Notes: generated by a model not told the origin, from the sequence alone. 64,000 bases of DNA from Symbiodinium natans (GCA_905221605.1 CAJNDS010000326.1:45001-109000), one strand, 5' to 3'; positions 49,737-61,790 are shown, counted from the first letter of the stretch. Program-made: numbers and translations.

Positions 49737-51042
49737 ATGGGAATTGGGGTGTCGGATTTAATGAAGTTTGTGGGGGGTCAGCGTTTCCAGTTCCCAGATC
49801 TTGGGCTATTCGGGTGTCTATGTTCTATGTATGCTCAGGGTGTTGTGTTTTCGGGGTTTGGCGTTTCAGGCTTCATCCTCTCTGTTCGGTTTGTATGTGC
49901 GTGGGGCATTCGGGTTGAACAGTTCCCGAAAGCATTGCAAAAGTCTTTCCAAGGCCGCAGTTGCTGATGGCCGTGTTTTGTTTTTTGTTTTCCTTTGGTG
50001 ATGCTCGATGGTTACTGGCTTCAGGTCGTGTCTTATTCGCCATCCTCAAAACTGTCTCGCCGTTTGTGCGAATCCTCGAGTGTGGCATGTCGTTGCCATC
50101 CTCATTTCTTCGGCCTCCTCAACGGTGGCAGTCATCTCGGTGTGTGCAGCTCGTCCTCGACGTTTTTGGTTTTAACCCGCCCGTATCGCCCGCGAGATCG
50201 TGGGGTCGTAGGCCCCATCCTCGAAACTGTCGGCATGTTTGGCTTCTAGGAGCTTTATTTCATGCTTGCATGTCAACAGTGTCGACGCTGACAAGGTGTC
50301 GGCCTTGTCGGGTTCGGGATGGTTGTGGTGGTCGAAGATGTTCTGGTACAAACGTAGTCCACGGAGGATGCCCTCAACCCTCTTCAAACGGTTTTCTGGA
50401 TCTTTGGCTGTTCTTTCGAGGCATTGTCTGCCTTACTGTTGACCTGCCAACCTTCCTTCCGATGGAGTCAATGGGTTTGGGGGAAGGGGCTGGAGAAACC
50501 AGCAGTTGAGTGCGGGGTCCAGTTTGAACGGTGAGTGTAGGGCATTTACCTTTTTGTTCGGGATTCCAGTATCTGCAAAAGCATAGGTTTGGAACCATGA
50601 CTGCTGTCACTTCTCTTGACAGACTGGGACTGTTCGCAAAATGGAGTTGAGAAATCGGTTCAGGTGCTCCCTCTCTTGTTAGGAATTGGGAACCAGCAAG
50701 TCTTCCATGTTTCCTGATCCCGAGGAAGCCCTGCAAACATTGTTGAATGCGGGGCTTGGTTGGTGTGGAATTGTCCGTAGCTGGTCCTCGCAACATAAGA
50801 CTTGCCGTTCGAAAGCCTCGTCAAGTCCTAACTGTCTGCTTCCTTGCGGCCAGGAAGACCACCAAGAGTTTTTGCAGCTGTGTCGGAAGCCTGCCGCATC
50901 TAAGGCCGTAGGGTTGGGGTGCCCAAGGCCGACCACTACCCAAACGTCCAAGTTTAAAGGGAAGTTTCGCTTTACAAACCTTGTGCTTGGTGCCTCCAGC
51001 CTTAAACGGTTGATAGACCCATGGATACTTGCAAGAGAGGTG
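49737..51042. other. Intron-like; no supported exon
   Basis: T/G-rich with several short frames. The frame near 50686 (MGTSKSSMFPDPEEALQTLL) is the most protein-like but lacks borders that I can support. Confidence 0.3.
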
Positions 51043-51102
51043 TAACCCTAGACCCTAAACCCTGAACCCTGAACCCTAAACCCTAAACCCTAAACCCTAA
51101 AC
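51043..51102 (+). repeat. CCCTAAA array
   Basis: About eight units, some CCCTGAA. Followed within 15 bases by AATGCAG, an acceptor-like end at 51114. Confidence 0.9.
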
Positions 51103-51592
51103 CTGTAAATGCAGGGCGAGCGCGTCTGTCGTCCAAGCCAGGCTAGAACTCCAAAGTGTCATCCTGAAATCCTAACACCAAACTTCACGGTGATCCACGT
51201 CTGGGATGAAGGGCTCAGAGTTGAGGATGTGTGCCCTAATAAGCTCGAAATACTCCAAGCCCGAAACCTCTCAACCATACGAGCTCGGGAAAAGTCTGCA
51301 TCGGAGCGTCGACAAGTCGAAAGTCTCAAGACAGTTCGTTGGGGAAAGGTCCTTTCGATGCCTAAGCCTTGAACTGAGCCTTAAAGTTCCCAGTTTTGAA
51401 GACCTGATGGGCGCTGAGGGATCTGGGCCTGTTCGTGATCCCTACCTTCGACCTGAAGTATTTCTTCCAGGCTGCGATCTGAGTTCCAGAAGCTTAAGGG
51501 TTCAGGGTTCGTGTCGTTCGAGGCCGAGCTCGAACGGCTCAGATTTCAGGGTCTTGGGGTGCCTTTTGTCCCCTTTTTTTTGGCCCTTGAAG

Positions 51593-51710
51593 CTGTTGTT
51601 AGGGCCCTGTCCCCTGAAGCATTTTGTCCGCCTCCTGAGCTGCAACGCAAGGACGAGTGGTTGAAGCGCAACTCGCTGGAGCGCGAGAAGGAGTCTTTAA
51701 TCTTTCTTGC
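51593..51710 (+). CDS. Exon-like segment
   Basis: After CCCTTGAAG. Reads VVRALSPEAFCPPPELQ then RKDEWLKRNSLEREKESL. Highly charged helical tail. Borders approximate; unknown. Confidence 0.35.
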
Positions 51711-52316
51711 TTTTGTGGGCCGTCTGGGGGGGGTTTCAGGATTTATGGCTCCTGTTAATTCCAGGAAGATCTTTGACCCAACAGGACGGCTTTGCTGACA
51801 GGAGCACTCATGACCGAACCATGTTTACGTCCGAGCAGCCATATTCGGTCTGCAAGTTTCAACCTAAAACCGCAGTATTCGCTCAGCCCTCATCAAACCA
51901 TGAACCCTTCTTGCCACGGAAACATGCGAGGAAGCGCAGGAGAACGCGCACTACCCCAGTTCTCCTTATATTGCAAGGTTTCTGACGACCCTCTGTCCGA
52001 AAAAAAGGAAAATCAGCACCGCCTTTCATGTCCTTTTGCGGGCCTTTTCAGTGTCCTCAAGCTTGAGACGTGCAATATGCGTTTCTCCTGGATATCGCGC
52101 AGCCGAGCCTCAGTCTTCGACCTTTGCCATCGTATTGTGCAGGGTAGTGGGACGCGCGAATCGACGCATGGGGGCAGACATAGTTTTAGGACGGCTTCAG
52201 GCGGGGGTAGGTTCTCGCCTGTTCTGCTTATGAGAGGCTTATATAAGCAGTCGCCAAGTTGGGGCCTTGAGGAGGAGGAGGATTGCGTCTGGACAGGGTT
52301 TCGAGGTCTACGAGTG

Positions 52317-52548
52317 TCAAAAAGCAGGCAAAACAGGCAAAACAAGCAAGACAGGCAAAACAGGCGGCAATCGGTGTTTCTGCGGCAGTTGCAGGACAGG
52401 TCATGCGAGAAGTTATGGCACTCACAGGCCAGACCCCAAACCGCCCCAAACCCGAACCCGGTGCCTCTGTGGCATTGGTAGGAGATGCTGAAGCATTTCG
52501 ACGAGATGCTGCGAAGCGTCGGGCCACCCAGTGCTTTAACCAGGGATG
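52317..52548 (+). CDS. Exon-like segment with (QAK)n start
   Basis: Reads VKKQAKQAKQARQAKQA, then AIGVSAAVAGQVMREVMALT, a Pro-rich linker, and DAEAFRRDAAKRRATQCF. The first part is a GGCAAAACA microrepeat. Helical, basic, unknown. Confidence 0.35.
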
Positions 52549-53425
52549 CCTTCGGGTTGAGGGTTTAGGGTTTCGGGTTTATAACAAGCAGCTCCGATCA
52601 GCCAATCCGGGCCTGCGAAATCACGCATCTTTCACTGAAATGGACACCAGGCCTGAATGGCATGTGGCTGAGTAGCTTGTATGTGGGTGCGGTCATATTC
52701 TTTAACTTTGATGTTTTACTACAACGGTGCCCTCCCCTCCCAACATGGTCAGCAGCAAAAATGTCGAGAGTGTTATGCGGGCGGCCCCTCTCAGGTCCTC
52801 TTCTCAGAGGCCCATTTGGTATGGTGGCCTTCTTTTTGTCTGTGTTGCATTCATACTCGCGTAACGAAGTGAATTAACAGCAGCATATTCCGGTTTTTCC
52901 TTGAACATCAAGTACAGTGGGTTGAAACATTATGAAGCGAACCCGGGAACAGCATGAAGGCAACATCAGAACGAAGGTGCCATGCACCCAAACCCGGCCT
53001 TTTTCCAGGCTGACTGAGAAGCCGACGCAGAAATCATGTGAGAGTGATTCACATGCAGCTCGAGTTTGCAGAACATGGATGAATTGACAGTAAGCCGTTT
53101 CTAGGCGACGCAACGGGATGCTTTAACGTGTTCTCATGGAACTTGCAGGGTTCAAATGCCTCCATTCTCGGAAGAGAATACAGCTCAAGACAAGAAGCCC
53201 TGGACTTTACAACCTGCTTCTAGATCCTGGACAACAATATGGCTCAAGAAACATGAAACTTGCACCTGCCCTGACCCCTCCTGAGACCTACTTGTGATAG
53301 TCAAAGGATGAGACAAAGCCAAAGCCAGAGCCCTAAACCCGAAACCGACCTTGGCGGCCGAGGTCCTGAACAAGGATCCTGTGCTTGCCTGGACTGCACC
53401 TGGGCTATCCAAGAACCCTAAGCCT
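52549..53425. other. Nothing supported
   Basis: No exon-like frame with splice borders seen; scattered single GGTTTAGGG words. Confidence 0.3.
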
Positions 53426-53461
53426 TTTAGGGTTCAGGGTTTAGGGTTTAGGGTTTAGGGT
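53426..53461 (+). repeat. TTTAGGG array (short)
   Basis: Five units, the first TTCAGGG. Confidence 0.85.
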
Positions 53462-53917
53462 TCCGAAATATCCAAGAACCCGAAGCCCAGAACCTGTGCT
53501 TTGGAGTGTAGGTTTTGGGTCTGAGCAAGCATCAGAGAACGTGGCCAATGAGTGTAGGCACACCCAAAAGAACAAGCGGTGTAGTTGTATGCATGTGCAT
53601 GCACATGTGCATATGCATATGTACATGTGTCTATGTTTTTGTGTAAGCACCTATCCATATTTGCATATCTCATCCATGCACTTCTTTTACTGACCATGCG
53701 TTACTTTGAAAGCCGAACCAGCAACATTTTCCTTATCTTTGTCTGGTTAGGATGAACATTTAGCAAACCTTTAGATGTGGAATGAAGGAGGGCTCAGGAC
53801 GGTACGATTGTACTGCGATTGTACTGCTCGAAGAAGTGTTTTGAAGTGAAGGCTTAGGATTTAGGCTATATATAGGGTATAGGACCTTCAGAGTCAGCCT
53901 TTGGGCCGTGAGTCCCA

Positions 53918-54127
53918 ATGAAGCATAAGGGAAGCCAGAGTCAGAGCACTGTACTTGAGAAAGCCATGGGCCCGAGGGAAGCTGCGAACACCTCCGAGGT
54001 CAACTATGCTCTGCTTCTGAACGAGACGATTGCAAAGACTCCCAAGGATGAACAAGCAAAGTGTTTCGAAGTGTTGCGTTCAGTCGGGTGCTTTATGGGA
54101 CGCGACGCGTGCCACGCATCGCGATGA
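53918..54127 (+). CDS. Exon-like segment
   Basis: From ATG 53918. Reads MKHKGSQSQSTVLEKAMGP then EVNYALLLNETIAKTPKDEQ and FEVLRSVGCFMGRDAC. Well-balanced helical composition. Ends at TGA or an earlier GTGTTG. Unknown function. Confidence 0.4.
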   Translation: MKHKGSQSQSTVLEKAMGPREAANTSEVNYALLLNETIAKTPKDEQAKCFEVLRSVGCFMGRDACHASR

Positions 54128-54263
54128 ATGCATGCCAAGGGCTTTGTGTCGCAAGACCCAGGACTCAGGAACCCTCAAACTTCAAACCCTAAACCCTCGA
54201 AACTCCATCCCCCTAAGCTAAACCGAAGACCTTGAACCTCTTCCTCACTTAGCTTGGGGCCCC

Positions 54264-54361
54264 GAAACCCTAAACCCTAAACCCTAAACCCTAAACCCTA
54301 AACCCTAAACCCTAAACCCTAAACCCTAAACCCTAAGCCCTAAACCCTAAACCCTAACCCT
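54264..54361 (+). repeat. CCCTAAA array
   Basis: About fourteen near-perfect units. GTGCAG follows at 54371-54376, an acceptor-like end. Confidence 0.95.
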
Positions 54362-54509
54362 TGAAGCAATGTGCAGGACTCCTGGAAAGAGAAGGACCCT
54401 ACGGGTAGGCCTGGACAGCACTCTTGCACTTGCTGGTCAAGAAGATGGATGGAGCTTGAAGGGTTTCGGTTCAGGATAGGGACTGAGAATCCTTATGTTT
54501 TTTTTTGAG

Positions 54510-54629
54510 TTCTGGTACTGGTCACTGGTGAGGCGCGAGATCTATTTCGACATGATCACGAAGCTCCGCCAGGGCCACTACCGAAGGGAATGGCAGGAGG
54601 CGCTCGGGCTGTTGGCACTGAGTCTGTCA
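54510..54629 (+). CDS. Exon-like segment (120 bp)
   Basis: After TTTTTTTTTTGAG and before GTGAGG: exactly 40 codons in phase 0, FWYWSLVRREIYFDMITKL then RQGHYRREWQEALGLLALS. Good borders and codon composition. Unknown. Confidence 0.5.
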
Positions 54630-56339
54630 GTGAGGCACTGAAGCCTTAGCCCCACCCCTCCGGGGTTAGGGTTCGGGGCAGCCCTGATTCATGGGATCCC
54701 TCTGTCCGACATGCAAATTGGGGGTCCGACATGCCAAGGTAGGTTTTCGAGATGCAAACTTTCCTGGGATCCGACATGCCAGAGGAGGTTTTCGAGATGC
54801 AAGTGGTAAATTCTGGGTCCAACCGGCACAGGTGGGTTTTCGAGATGCGAACTCTCGATTTCGCGTAAAATTAGTAAATTAGTAAAATAGTAAAATAGTA
54901 AATAGTAAAATAGTAAAATAGTAAAATAGTAAAATAGTGAAATAGTAAAATCTGGGTCGAACCGGCACAGGTGGGTTTTCGAGATGCAAACTGCTGAGGC
55001 TGAGGCCGTGGAGCAAATCCTATTAAAAGTAAAGAGAGAAGGAGGAATTGTTTCTGGATTTCGCGCGAAATCAGTAAAGTGGTAAATTCTGGGTCCAACC
55101 GGCACAGGTGGGTTTTCGAGATGCAAACTCCCGATTTCGCGTAAAATTAGGAAATTAGAAAAATTATAAAATAGTGAAATCTGGGTCGAACCGGCACAGG
55201 TGGGTATTCGAGATGCAAACTGCTGAGGCCGTGGAGGAAATCCTATTAAAAGTAAAGAGAGAAGGAGGAGTTTTTTCTGGATTTTGCGCGCAATCAGTAA
55301 AGTGGTAAATTCTGGGTCCAACCGGCACAGGTGGGTTTTCGAGATGCAAACTCCCGATTTCGCATTAGTAAAATAGTAAAATAGTAAAATAGTAAAATAG
55401 TAAAATAGTAAAATAGTAAAATAGTAAAATCGTAGAAAAATAGTAAAATAGTAAAATCTGGGTCGGACCGGCACAGGTGGGTTTTCGAGATGCAAACTGC
55501 TGAGCCCGTGGAGGAAATCCTATTAAAAGTAAAGAGACAGGGAGGAATTTTCTCTGGATTTCGCGCGACATCAGTACAGCGGTAATTTCTGGGTCCAACC
55601 GGCACAGGTGGGTTTTCGAGATGCAAACTCCCGATTTCGCGTAAAATTAGTAAATTAGAAAAATTGTAGAATAGTAAAATCTGGGTCGAACCCGCACAGG
55701 TGGGTTTTCGAGATGCAAACTGCTGAGGCCGTGGAGGAAATCCTATTAAAAGTAAAGAGAGAAGGAGGAGTTTTTCCTGGATTTTGCGCGCAATCAGTAA
55801 AGTGGTAAATTCTGGGTCCAACCGGCACAGGTGGGTTTTCGAGATGCAAACTCCCGATTTCGCATTAGTAAAATAGTGAAATAGTAAAAATAGTAAACAT
55901 AGTAAAATAGTAAAATAGTAAAATCTGGGTCGGACCGGCACAGGTGGGTTTTCGAGATGCAAACTGCTGAGGCCGTGGAGGAAATCCTATTAAAGTAAAG
56001 AGAGAAGGAGGATTTTTTTCTGGATTTTGCACGCAATCAGTAAAGTGGTCAATTCTGGGTCCAACCGGCACAGGTGGGTTTCGAGATGCAAACTCCCGAT
56101 TTCTCGTAAAATTAGTAAAATTGTAAAGTAGTAAAATAGTAAAATCTGGGTCGGACCGGCACAGGTGGGTTTTCGAGATGCAAACTGCTGAGCCCGTGGA
56201 GGAAATCCTATTAAAAAAAAAGAGAGGGAGGAATTTTCTCTGGATTTCGCGCGAAATCAGGAAAGCGGTAATTTCTGGGTCCAACCGGCACAGGTGGGTT
56301 TTCGAGATGCAAACTCTCGATTTCCCGTAGAAGTATAGT

Positions 56340-56836
56340 AAAATAGCAAAATAGTAAAATAGTATAATAGTAAAATAGTAAAATAGTAAAATAGTAAAAT
56401 AGTAAAATAGTAAAATAGTAAAATAGAAAATAGTAAAATAGAAAATAGTAAAATAGTAAAATAGTAAAATAGTAAAATAGTAAAATAGCAAAATAGTAAA
56501 ATAGTATAATAGTAAAATAGTAAAATAGTAAAATAGTAAAATGGTAAAATAGTAAAATAGTAAAATAGTAAAATAGTAAAATAGCAAAAGTAAAATAGTA
56601 AAATAGTAAAATAGTAAAATAGTAAAATAGTAAAATAGTAAAATAGTAAAATAGTAAAATAGTAAAATAGTAAAATAGTAAAATAGTAAAATAGTAAAAT
56701 AGTAAAATAGTAAAATAGTAAAATAGTAAAATAGTAAAATAGTAAAATAGTAAAATAGTAAAATAGTAAAATAGTAAAATAGTAAAATAGTAAAATAGTA
56801 AAATAGTAAAATAGTAAAATAGTAAAATAGTAAAAT
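56340..56836 (+). repeat. (TAAAATAG)n microsatellite, ~60 copies
   Basis: Eight-bp unit with occasional variants (TATAATAG, GCAAAATA, GAAAATAG). It is the expanded version of the short tracts in neighbouring satellite units. Confidence 0.95.
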
Positions 56837-56950
56837 CTGGGTCGGACCGGCACAGGTGGGTTTTCGAGATGCAAACTGCTGAGCCCGTGGAGGAAATACT
56901 AGTAAAAGTAAAGAGCCAGGGAGGAATTTTCTCTGGATAATAGAATCCTG

Positions 56951-57051
56951 GTCCGACATGCAAGGTTGGGTTTTCGAGATGCAAACGGCTTGGTGCCATG
57001 CATCTCGGGCGCGCGCTTTGCATCTCGAAAACCCAACCTTGCATGTCGGAC
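56951..57051. repeat. 35-bp perfect inverted repeat, 31-bp loop
   Basis: Arms 56951-56985 and 57017-57051 are exact reverse complements and consist of one satellite core copy in each orientation (GTCCGACATGCAAGGTTGGG... and its complement). The loop is GC-rich. This is the only inverted core copy I found. Confidence 0.9.
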
Positions 57052-57128
57052 GCCGCAGTCCCGGACCATAAGCCCGAAAATGTCCAAGAGAGTCGAATCT
57101 GCCGAATCTGCTGAGTTCGTCCTGGTAG

Positions 57129-57230
57129 GACGACCAGTCCTTTATGCGCCCCTTCCTGCTGCCCCTCGACCTGGACTCGCGAATCTCGCAGACGGATGTT
57201 GCCTGGTACATGGCCTTCGCCCCTTGGGCT
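57129..57230 (+). CDS. Exon-like segment
   Basis: After CCTGGTAG. Reads DDQSFMRPFLLPLDLDS then RISQTDVAWYMAFAPWA, open to TAG at 57231. Alternative frames are also open, so moderate to low support. Unknown. Confidence 0.35.
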
Positions 57231-57419
57231 TAGTGTGGCTTCAGGGACATTGGGAGGGTTCCGGGGCAAAAGTGGACGATCCACCCTTTCCGGCCTTGAG
57301 GATGTCGGATTTGCTCCTTGATGAGCTTTTCTTGTGGATTCAGGGTAGCGACGGGTCGGTGCCTTATGTTGATGGTGTAGGGTTGGGGGTCCCAAGCCCT
57401 GGACCCTCCTCTTGCGAAG

Positions 57420-57476
57420 GCCGAAACCTATTGGGGCACCTGGCCGAAGGATTCCAAGGATGCCAAGGCGGATCCT
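57420..57476 (+). CDS. Exon-like segment ending at a telomere-type array (57 bp)
   Basis: Between CTTGCGAAG and GTTTAGGG: 19 codons in phase 0, AETYWGTWPKDSKDAKADP. The donor GT is the first two bases of the array. Confidence 0.4.
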
Positions 57477-57507
57477 GTTTAGGGTTTAGGGTTTAGGGTT
57501 TAGGGTC
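57477..57507 (+). repeat. TTTAGGG array (short)
   Basis: Four units directly after an exon-like segment. Confidence 0.88.
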
Positions 57508-57846
57508 CTAAGAATTCGAAAAGCAGCTGAAAAGCCCTCAGCTTTTGACTTCTGAACCCTCCAACCCAAGATTCCGGAACGTGAATCTCCGGATTCTTGG
57601 CCCCTCACCCCTGGGCACGGGATCCCGACACCTCAACTCTGAACTCTACTGCTGTGGGCGGCTTCTGGGATCCTGGGCATGTGCCTTCAGGACTTTCAGC
57701 TTCAGGGGTTCGGGAAAGTTTGGGAGCTGTTAGGTTGGGGATGCGCGCCGGAGACTTTGAGCCGGGCTGCGTTTGAGAGTAGTGACTACGCAAAGGGGTA
57801 GCCCTGCAAAGCCAAGGCTGCAGTCTGGAGAGCCCTCTACAACTGA

Positions 57847-57894
57847 ACCTAAACCCTAAACCCTTAACCCGAAACCCTAAACCCTAAACCCTGA
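57847..57894 (+). repeat. CCCTAAA array (short)
   Basis: Six or seven units with CCCTTAA and CCCGAAA variants; about 340 bp after the TTTAGGG array. Confidence 0.88.
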
Positions 57895-58119
57895 ACTCTG
57901 AAGATGGCGCGGTTGACCCGCATTCACCATCCACTCCGACCCCCGAGTCCTTCTTGGTTTGGTTCCGCCTGACCCTCTGGCGCTCCAGAGTAGGGTGTTT
58001 TGAGGCGCATGCCCGGTAGAGCCTTCCTTGAACATTCTCACCCCCCCCCCCGGCCCCCAGAGCGCCTTTTTTTGATTGCGAGAGTTTGTATGATGAGAAT
58101 CTTTCGGCGAACCTTGCAG

Positions 58120-58269
58120 GTTTTGCAGTCCAGAGTTCCAAGCTGTGACCGGAAGCCTCCTTGGGCGCAGGAGCAGAAGAAGCTCAGCGCCTTCGGGGCA
58201 TTCGATGGCTGGATTGCCGTCACAAAGCCCCCATCGTCGCAAAGCGGCGTGGATGCGACGAAAGATCAG
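58120..58269 (+). CDS. Exon-like segment (150 bp)
   Basis: Between ACCTTGCAG and GTGACT: exactly 50 codons in phase 0, including SRVPSCDRKPPWAQEQKKL and SAFGAFDGWIAVTKPPS. Clean borders and codon composition. Not recognised. Confidence 0.5.
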
Positions 58270-59326
58270 GTGACTTTGCCTGAGTTCCATCTAGGGCTGA
58301 GGCTCCAAGACACAAGGCCCTAAGCTTCCAAAGCTTAGACCGTCACAAGTGTCCTGAGCCCCGAATCGGGATTCATCCGTCTCATGAATCCATGCAGAAA
58401 GAGCCGGCCACTGTTCGTTGGATGTTCGTTAGCCAGCCAATAAAGCCGCCAGAGCGGAGGAAACTCAAGAGCTCCAACGCCCCAAACATGTTTCCAAACT
58501 AAATCCCTCAAAGCTTGAGCCGTCATTGTGGCCTGCGACTTCGCTTGAGCGGTTGGGCTAGAATCCTGTGCGGGGTGTAGCGTTTAGAGCTCACGGGATC
58601 ATTTCAAGGTTTTTGTGTTCAGGGCTTGACGTTTGATCCACGCGCCGAGGACGGAGGCTTCGTTTCTCTCACAGCCTAGGCCATAAGCCCCAACTTTGAG
58701 GCAGACATCCCGGGCCAATCACTTCAAGCCTCCAAGCCTCCAACCCTTCAAGCCTTCAAGGAGGTATCAAGCCCTGAGTCCTCTGTAGCCCGGCGTGCCT
58801 GGCATTGCTCGGCAGTGCCGGCAGTTCTACTCCTTGGTGTGTACAGGGCCTTAGAGTCCTAGGCCCGAGCTCAGAAGATTTTGCTTTGCCAGCTGCTGTG
58901 AGGCTACTGTTCTGCAAAAGCTTGCTGGCGAGTCCTCAGGGACGCCTTCGCAGACTGCCTTCCCGGAGTGCTTGCAGGAGACCAGCCCCGGGCACATGGC
59001 TTTGGGTTGCTTTTTTTAGGGCGATCAGTCTGCGGGTGGGTCGGGGCCATCGCCCTCAAGCTTGTTGTAGCTGACGAAGCAATTGCAACCCAAACGACCC
59101 TTAAAGGCAAGCCTGACAGCTTTAGAAAGTGGTCGCCTCGGTCCCCCCCTCCCCCTCCTAACTGTTTGCAGGCTTCGCTGAGGACAGAGTTTCCAGGGCA
59201 TCGCGGGGTTGCAAAGCTTAGGCCTTCAAGCTAAGTTGCACTCCCCCGCCCCAGGCGAGTCCCAGTAGACAAGATGGCTGAATGGAATGATGCTGAATGC
59301 CACCGTTGTTGAGAGCAGAACACAAC
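58270..59326. other. Intron-like; nothing supported
   Basis: Contains a degenerate CCAAGCCT/TCAAGCC run at 58720-58765 and no exon with borders that I can support. Confidence 0.3.
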
Positions 59327-59408
59327 CCCTAAACCCTAAACCCTAAACCCTAAACCCTAAACCCTAAACCCTAAACCCTAAACCCTAAACGCTAAACCCT
59401 AAACCCTA
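59327..59408 (+). repeat. CCCTAAA array
   Basis: About twelve near-perfect units, one CGCTAAA. Confidence 0.95.
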
Positions 59409-59551
59409 GACTCTGCCCGAAACGCCTGCCCTGTCAGGATCCCAGCGGTGGAGGTGCCCTTGCTGATCGAGTCCGCCCAAGACCGTCCCAAGCGTCACGA
59501 GCCCTCGTGAACCTTAAACCGCAAAAACCGCCCAACTGATGCCAGTCATTC

Positions 59552-59614
59552 CAACCCTAAACTCCAAACCCTAAACTCCTAAACCCTAAACCCTAAACCC
59601 TAAACCCTAAATCC
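59552..59614 (+). repeat. CCCTAAA array
   Basis: About eight units, the first two spaced by an extra ACTCC. Confidence 0.9.
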
Positions 59615-59926
59615 CAAGGACTGGAGTTTTGCAAGCCGTAGCTTATTCAGTCTTGATAAGGTTTCAGGAGTCTTAAGGTTTAGGAGTTGACGGGGGATGC
59701 CCTGAAGGGGCTTCATGTGAAGGGGCAGTCGGGGCTGCAGCATGGAGTTTCCCACACCAGGACCTTGCAACGGGCTTGAGCAGGATGTCCTGTGCAGCCA
59801 TCAGAACCAGATAGCACCCCATGGAATCCCCATATCTGTTGTCCCGCCTTCATCGCACGTGCATCGATCCGCACTGCCTCTCGTTAAGTACGTGTAGGGC
59901 CCGAAGCACGACCGAAGAAGCCTCAG

Positions 59927-60076
59927 TTCTGGAGGCTGCTTCTACAAGAGCAAGAAGGTCAAGATTCTGCAGTATGGCTTTGCTGCCCTACAACAGCTGA
60001 AGATCTCGTCGAAGGGCTACCTGAAGATGGAGGCGTGTCTGTGTGCCCTTGTAGATGCAAAAGGCCCTAAGGCGCC
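59927..60076 (+). CDS. Exon-like segment (150 bp)
   Basis: Between GCCTCAG and GTAGAA. Reads GGCFYKSKKVKILQYGFAA then LQQLKISSKGYLKMEACLC and VDAKGPKAP. One base completes an incoming codon and two are left over. Basic and globular-looking. A second frame is open but has poorer codon use. Confidence 0.45.
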
Positions 60077-60601
60077 GTAGAACCCTGACGGCCGAATCCT
60101 TCAGATGCCCCAACCAAAGAACACACGCGGTCACTCGAAAAGCCCTCGACTCCCCAAAAGCCCTAAACTCGAACTGCCATGGTGTGGGAAGGCCCCAAAC
60201 TCCCCAAACAACCCTCGTCGAGCAGGTGGATTCCAACTTTCAGCAGACCGCCCTTGCAGACGCCCCTGGGCCGCAGAGTTCCTTTCGTTTTCCTTGGACA
60301 ATTTGGGGGGTCAAGGGCTATGGGTTCGGGGTTCATCGGATCCTAGTTGCCTAAATGCACCGAAGCCGCATGTCCCTCACAGCCCTGAGAATGTTTGAGG
60401 TATGGAAGTACACAAATCTCAAGCCTGCCCAAAAGCCACCTGGCTGCAAGCGTACGGCAGTTCTCTCTGGTTCAGGGGGCTCTTTGTAAAGGTCGCATCG
60501 TTGATCTGCTGATTGTTGTGCCAGTGCGAGAGTTTGTTTTTACATGGCATAACCCTCCCCCCCCATTCAACGCCATCGCCTGAAGCCCTAAAGCAATTGA
60601 G

Positions 60602-60791
60602 GAAGGTTGAGTGCGACGTGGTGGGTGCAGTGGTTGATGAGTGGGTCGACGACTGGGATCGTTGCGCTGCAGAGAGAGGTCTTCCTTCGAATCCCTTTTC
60701 CCAGCTCTACGGCTGGCAATACCGGGCTTTGGGGGCTTGGGATGTCGGGCGTTTCAAGGCTGGGGCTTTTTGGGCCTATGACTGTTTACGG
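60602..60791 (+). CDS. Exon-like segment
   Basis: After AGCAATTGAG, with one base completing an incoming codon, which fits the two-base overhang of the exon ending at 60076. Reads VECDVVGAVVDEWVDDWDRC then AERGLPSNPFSQLYGWQYRA and FKAGAFWAYDCLR. The candidate donor is GTTTTAGTG. Trp/Tyr-rich, unknown. Confidence 0.4.
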
Positions 60792-61015
60792 GTTTTAGTG
60801 TTTTAGGGCTAGGTTGGGCGCTTTGGGGGTACAGGGTTTAGCATGTAGAGTTACAGGGGTTGGCAGGTCTCTGGCATCACTGTTTTGGGTGTGACGCAAA
60901 GTCAGACGCCACACAGAGTCTCTTTCCGACTCGCAGCAGGAGAGTTTCTGCGTGTTCAGTTTGGTGTTTCTCCGATCTAGGAGTTGCTGTTATAACAGCT
61001 TTCCGTCCTCCTCAG

Positions 61016-61128
61016 GAACATCGGCGGGGTTTGCGACGATATCGCTCACGACAAGCGTCGTCACATGGAGTGGTTCGGCCTCAACGCTCAGTACGATGCC
61101 TTCGGGACCTTCGTGGGTTTCTTGAAGA
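61016..61128 (+). CDS. Exon-like segment
   Basis: After CCTCCTCAG. Reads NIGGVCDDIAHDKRRHMEW then FGLNAQYDAFGTFVGFLK. Excellent codon composition. The 3' border is uncertain (open to TGA at about 61167). Unknown. Confidence 0.45.
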
Positions 61129-61790
61129 TTGGTCGAAGGTCTCTGGCCTTGTCGGGCTTGAGGCAGTGACCAGGGCAGCCATCCTTCATGTCAGGATTAC
61201 TTGAATGTGGTGAGAGCTGCTGGTCTAGGGGATAGGATCGGAAAAGTGGCAGACTGTGGCTTTTTTTTTCCCGTCCACCACACGGCATAACCAGAGCCGT
61301 TAGCGAATGCCGAAAAATGGCTGAGGTGGCGGTGTGCCCGTGCCTCTACTGCTGTACGATTCCCGACCACGCTGGCATGAACATGCAAAATGCACTGAAT
61401 CTCGAAGCCTGAACATGTTCGGCCGATTTCGGCCACGATTTCGGCCACGAGTCAGTGTCGGCAGGTGCTGCAAGGGGCAGCACCCCTGCAGCCCACAATC
61501 CCGAGGTGCTCCCCAAGCAAAGGTGGTCCAAAACCCCGACCACAATGCGCTGCAGCCCCGAAGTTCTCTAAGCAAACCGTGAGCTGCAGAATGCTCCCGG
61601 AGGGGCGAACCTTGGCCTAAGTGAACGCAGAGGATGCCTGAGACTCCGGGGTGCAAGAAAGATCAGCAAAAGCGTCAAAAACTTGGGAGATGTTGCAGCA
61701 ATTCCCTGTTGCGCGACCTAGGCCCACAACTGGAGTTTTGATGGTGGCTCACATGACCTTCACTCTTTCCCATCTCTCCCTTCCTAGCCC

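Larger units (their letters stand above)
54690..57055 (+). repeat. Composite satellite with GGTTTTCGAGATGCAAAC core and (TAAAATAG)n
   Basis: About seventeen direct copies of a core resembling CACAGGTGGGTTTTCGAGAT-GCAAAC. They alternate with two longer segment types: one with a GAGGAAATCCTATTAAAAGT block, the other with GATTTCGCG plus (TAAAATAG)n. The pair repeats about every 230-240 bp. The left-most and right-most copies carry TCCGACATGC instead of ACCGGCACAG. Minus-strand FYYFTILL frames are artefacts. Confidence 0.9.

Noticed and set aside
54690-57055. CRISPR array
   Set aside because: Repeats are spaced irregularly, spacers are themselves repeats, and the rest of the window is eukaryotic.
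54689-57395. Long minus-strand frames reading FYYFTILLFYYF
   Set aside because: Produced by the TAAAATAG microsatellite and satellite units; composition is not that of a protein.
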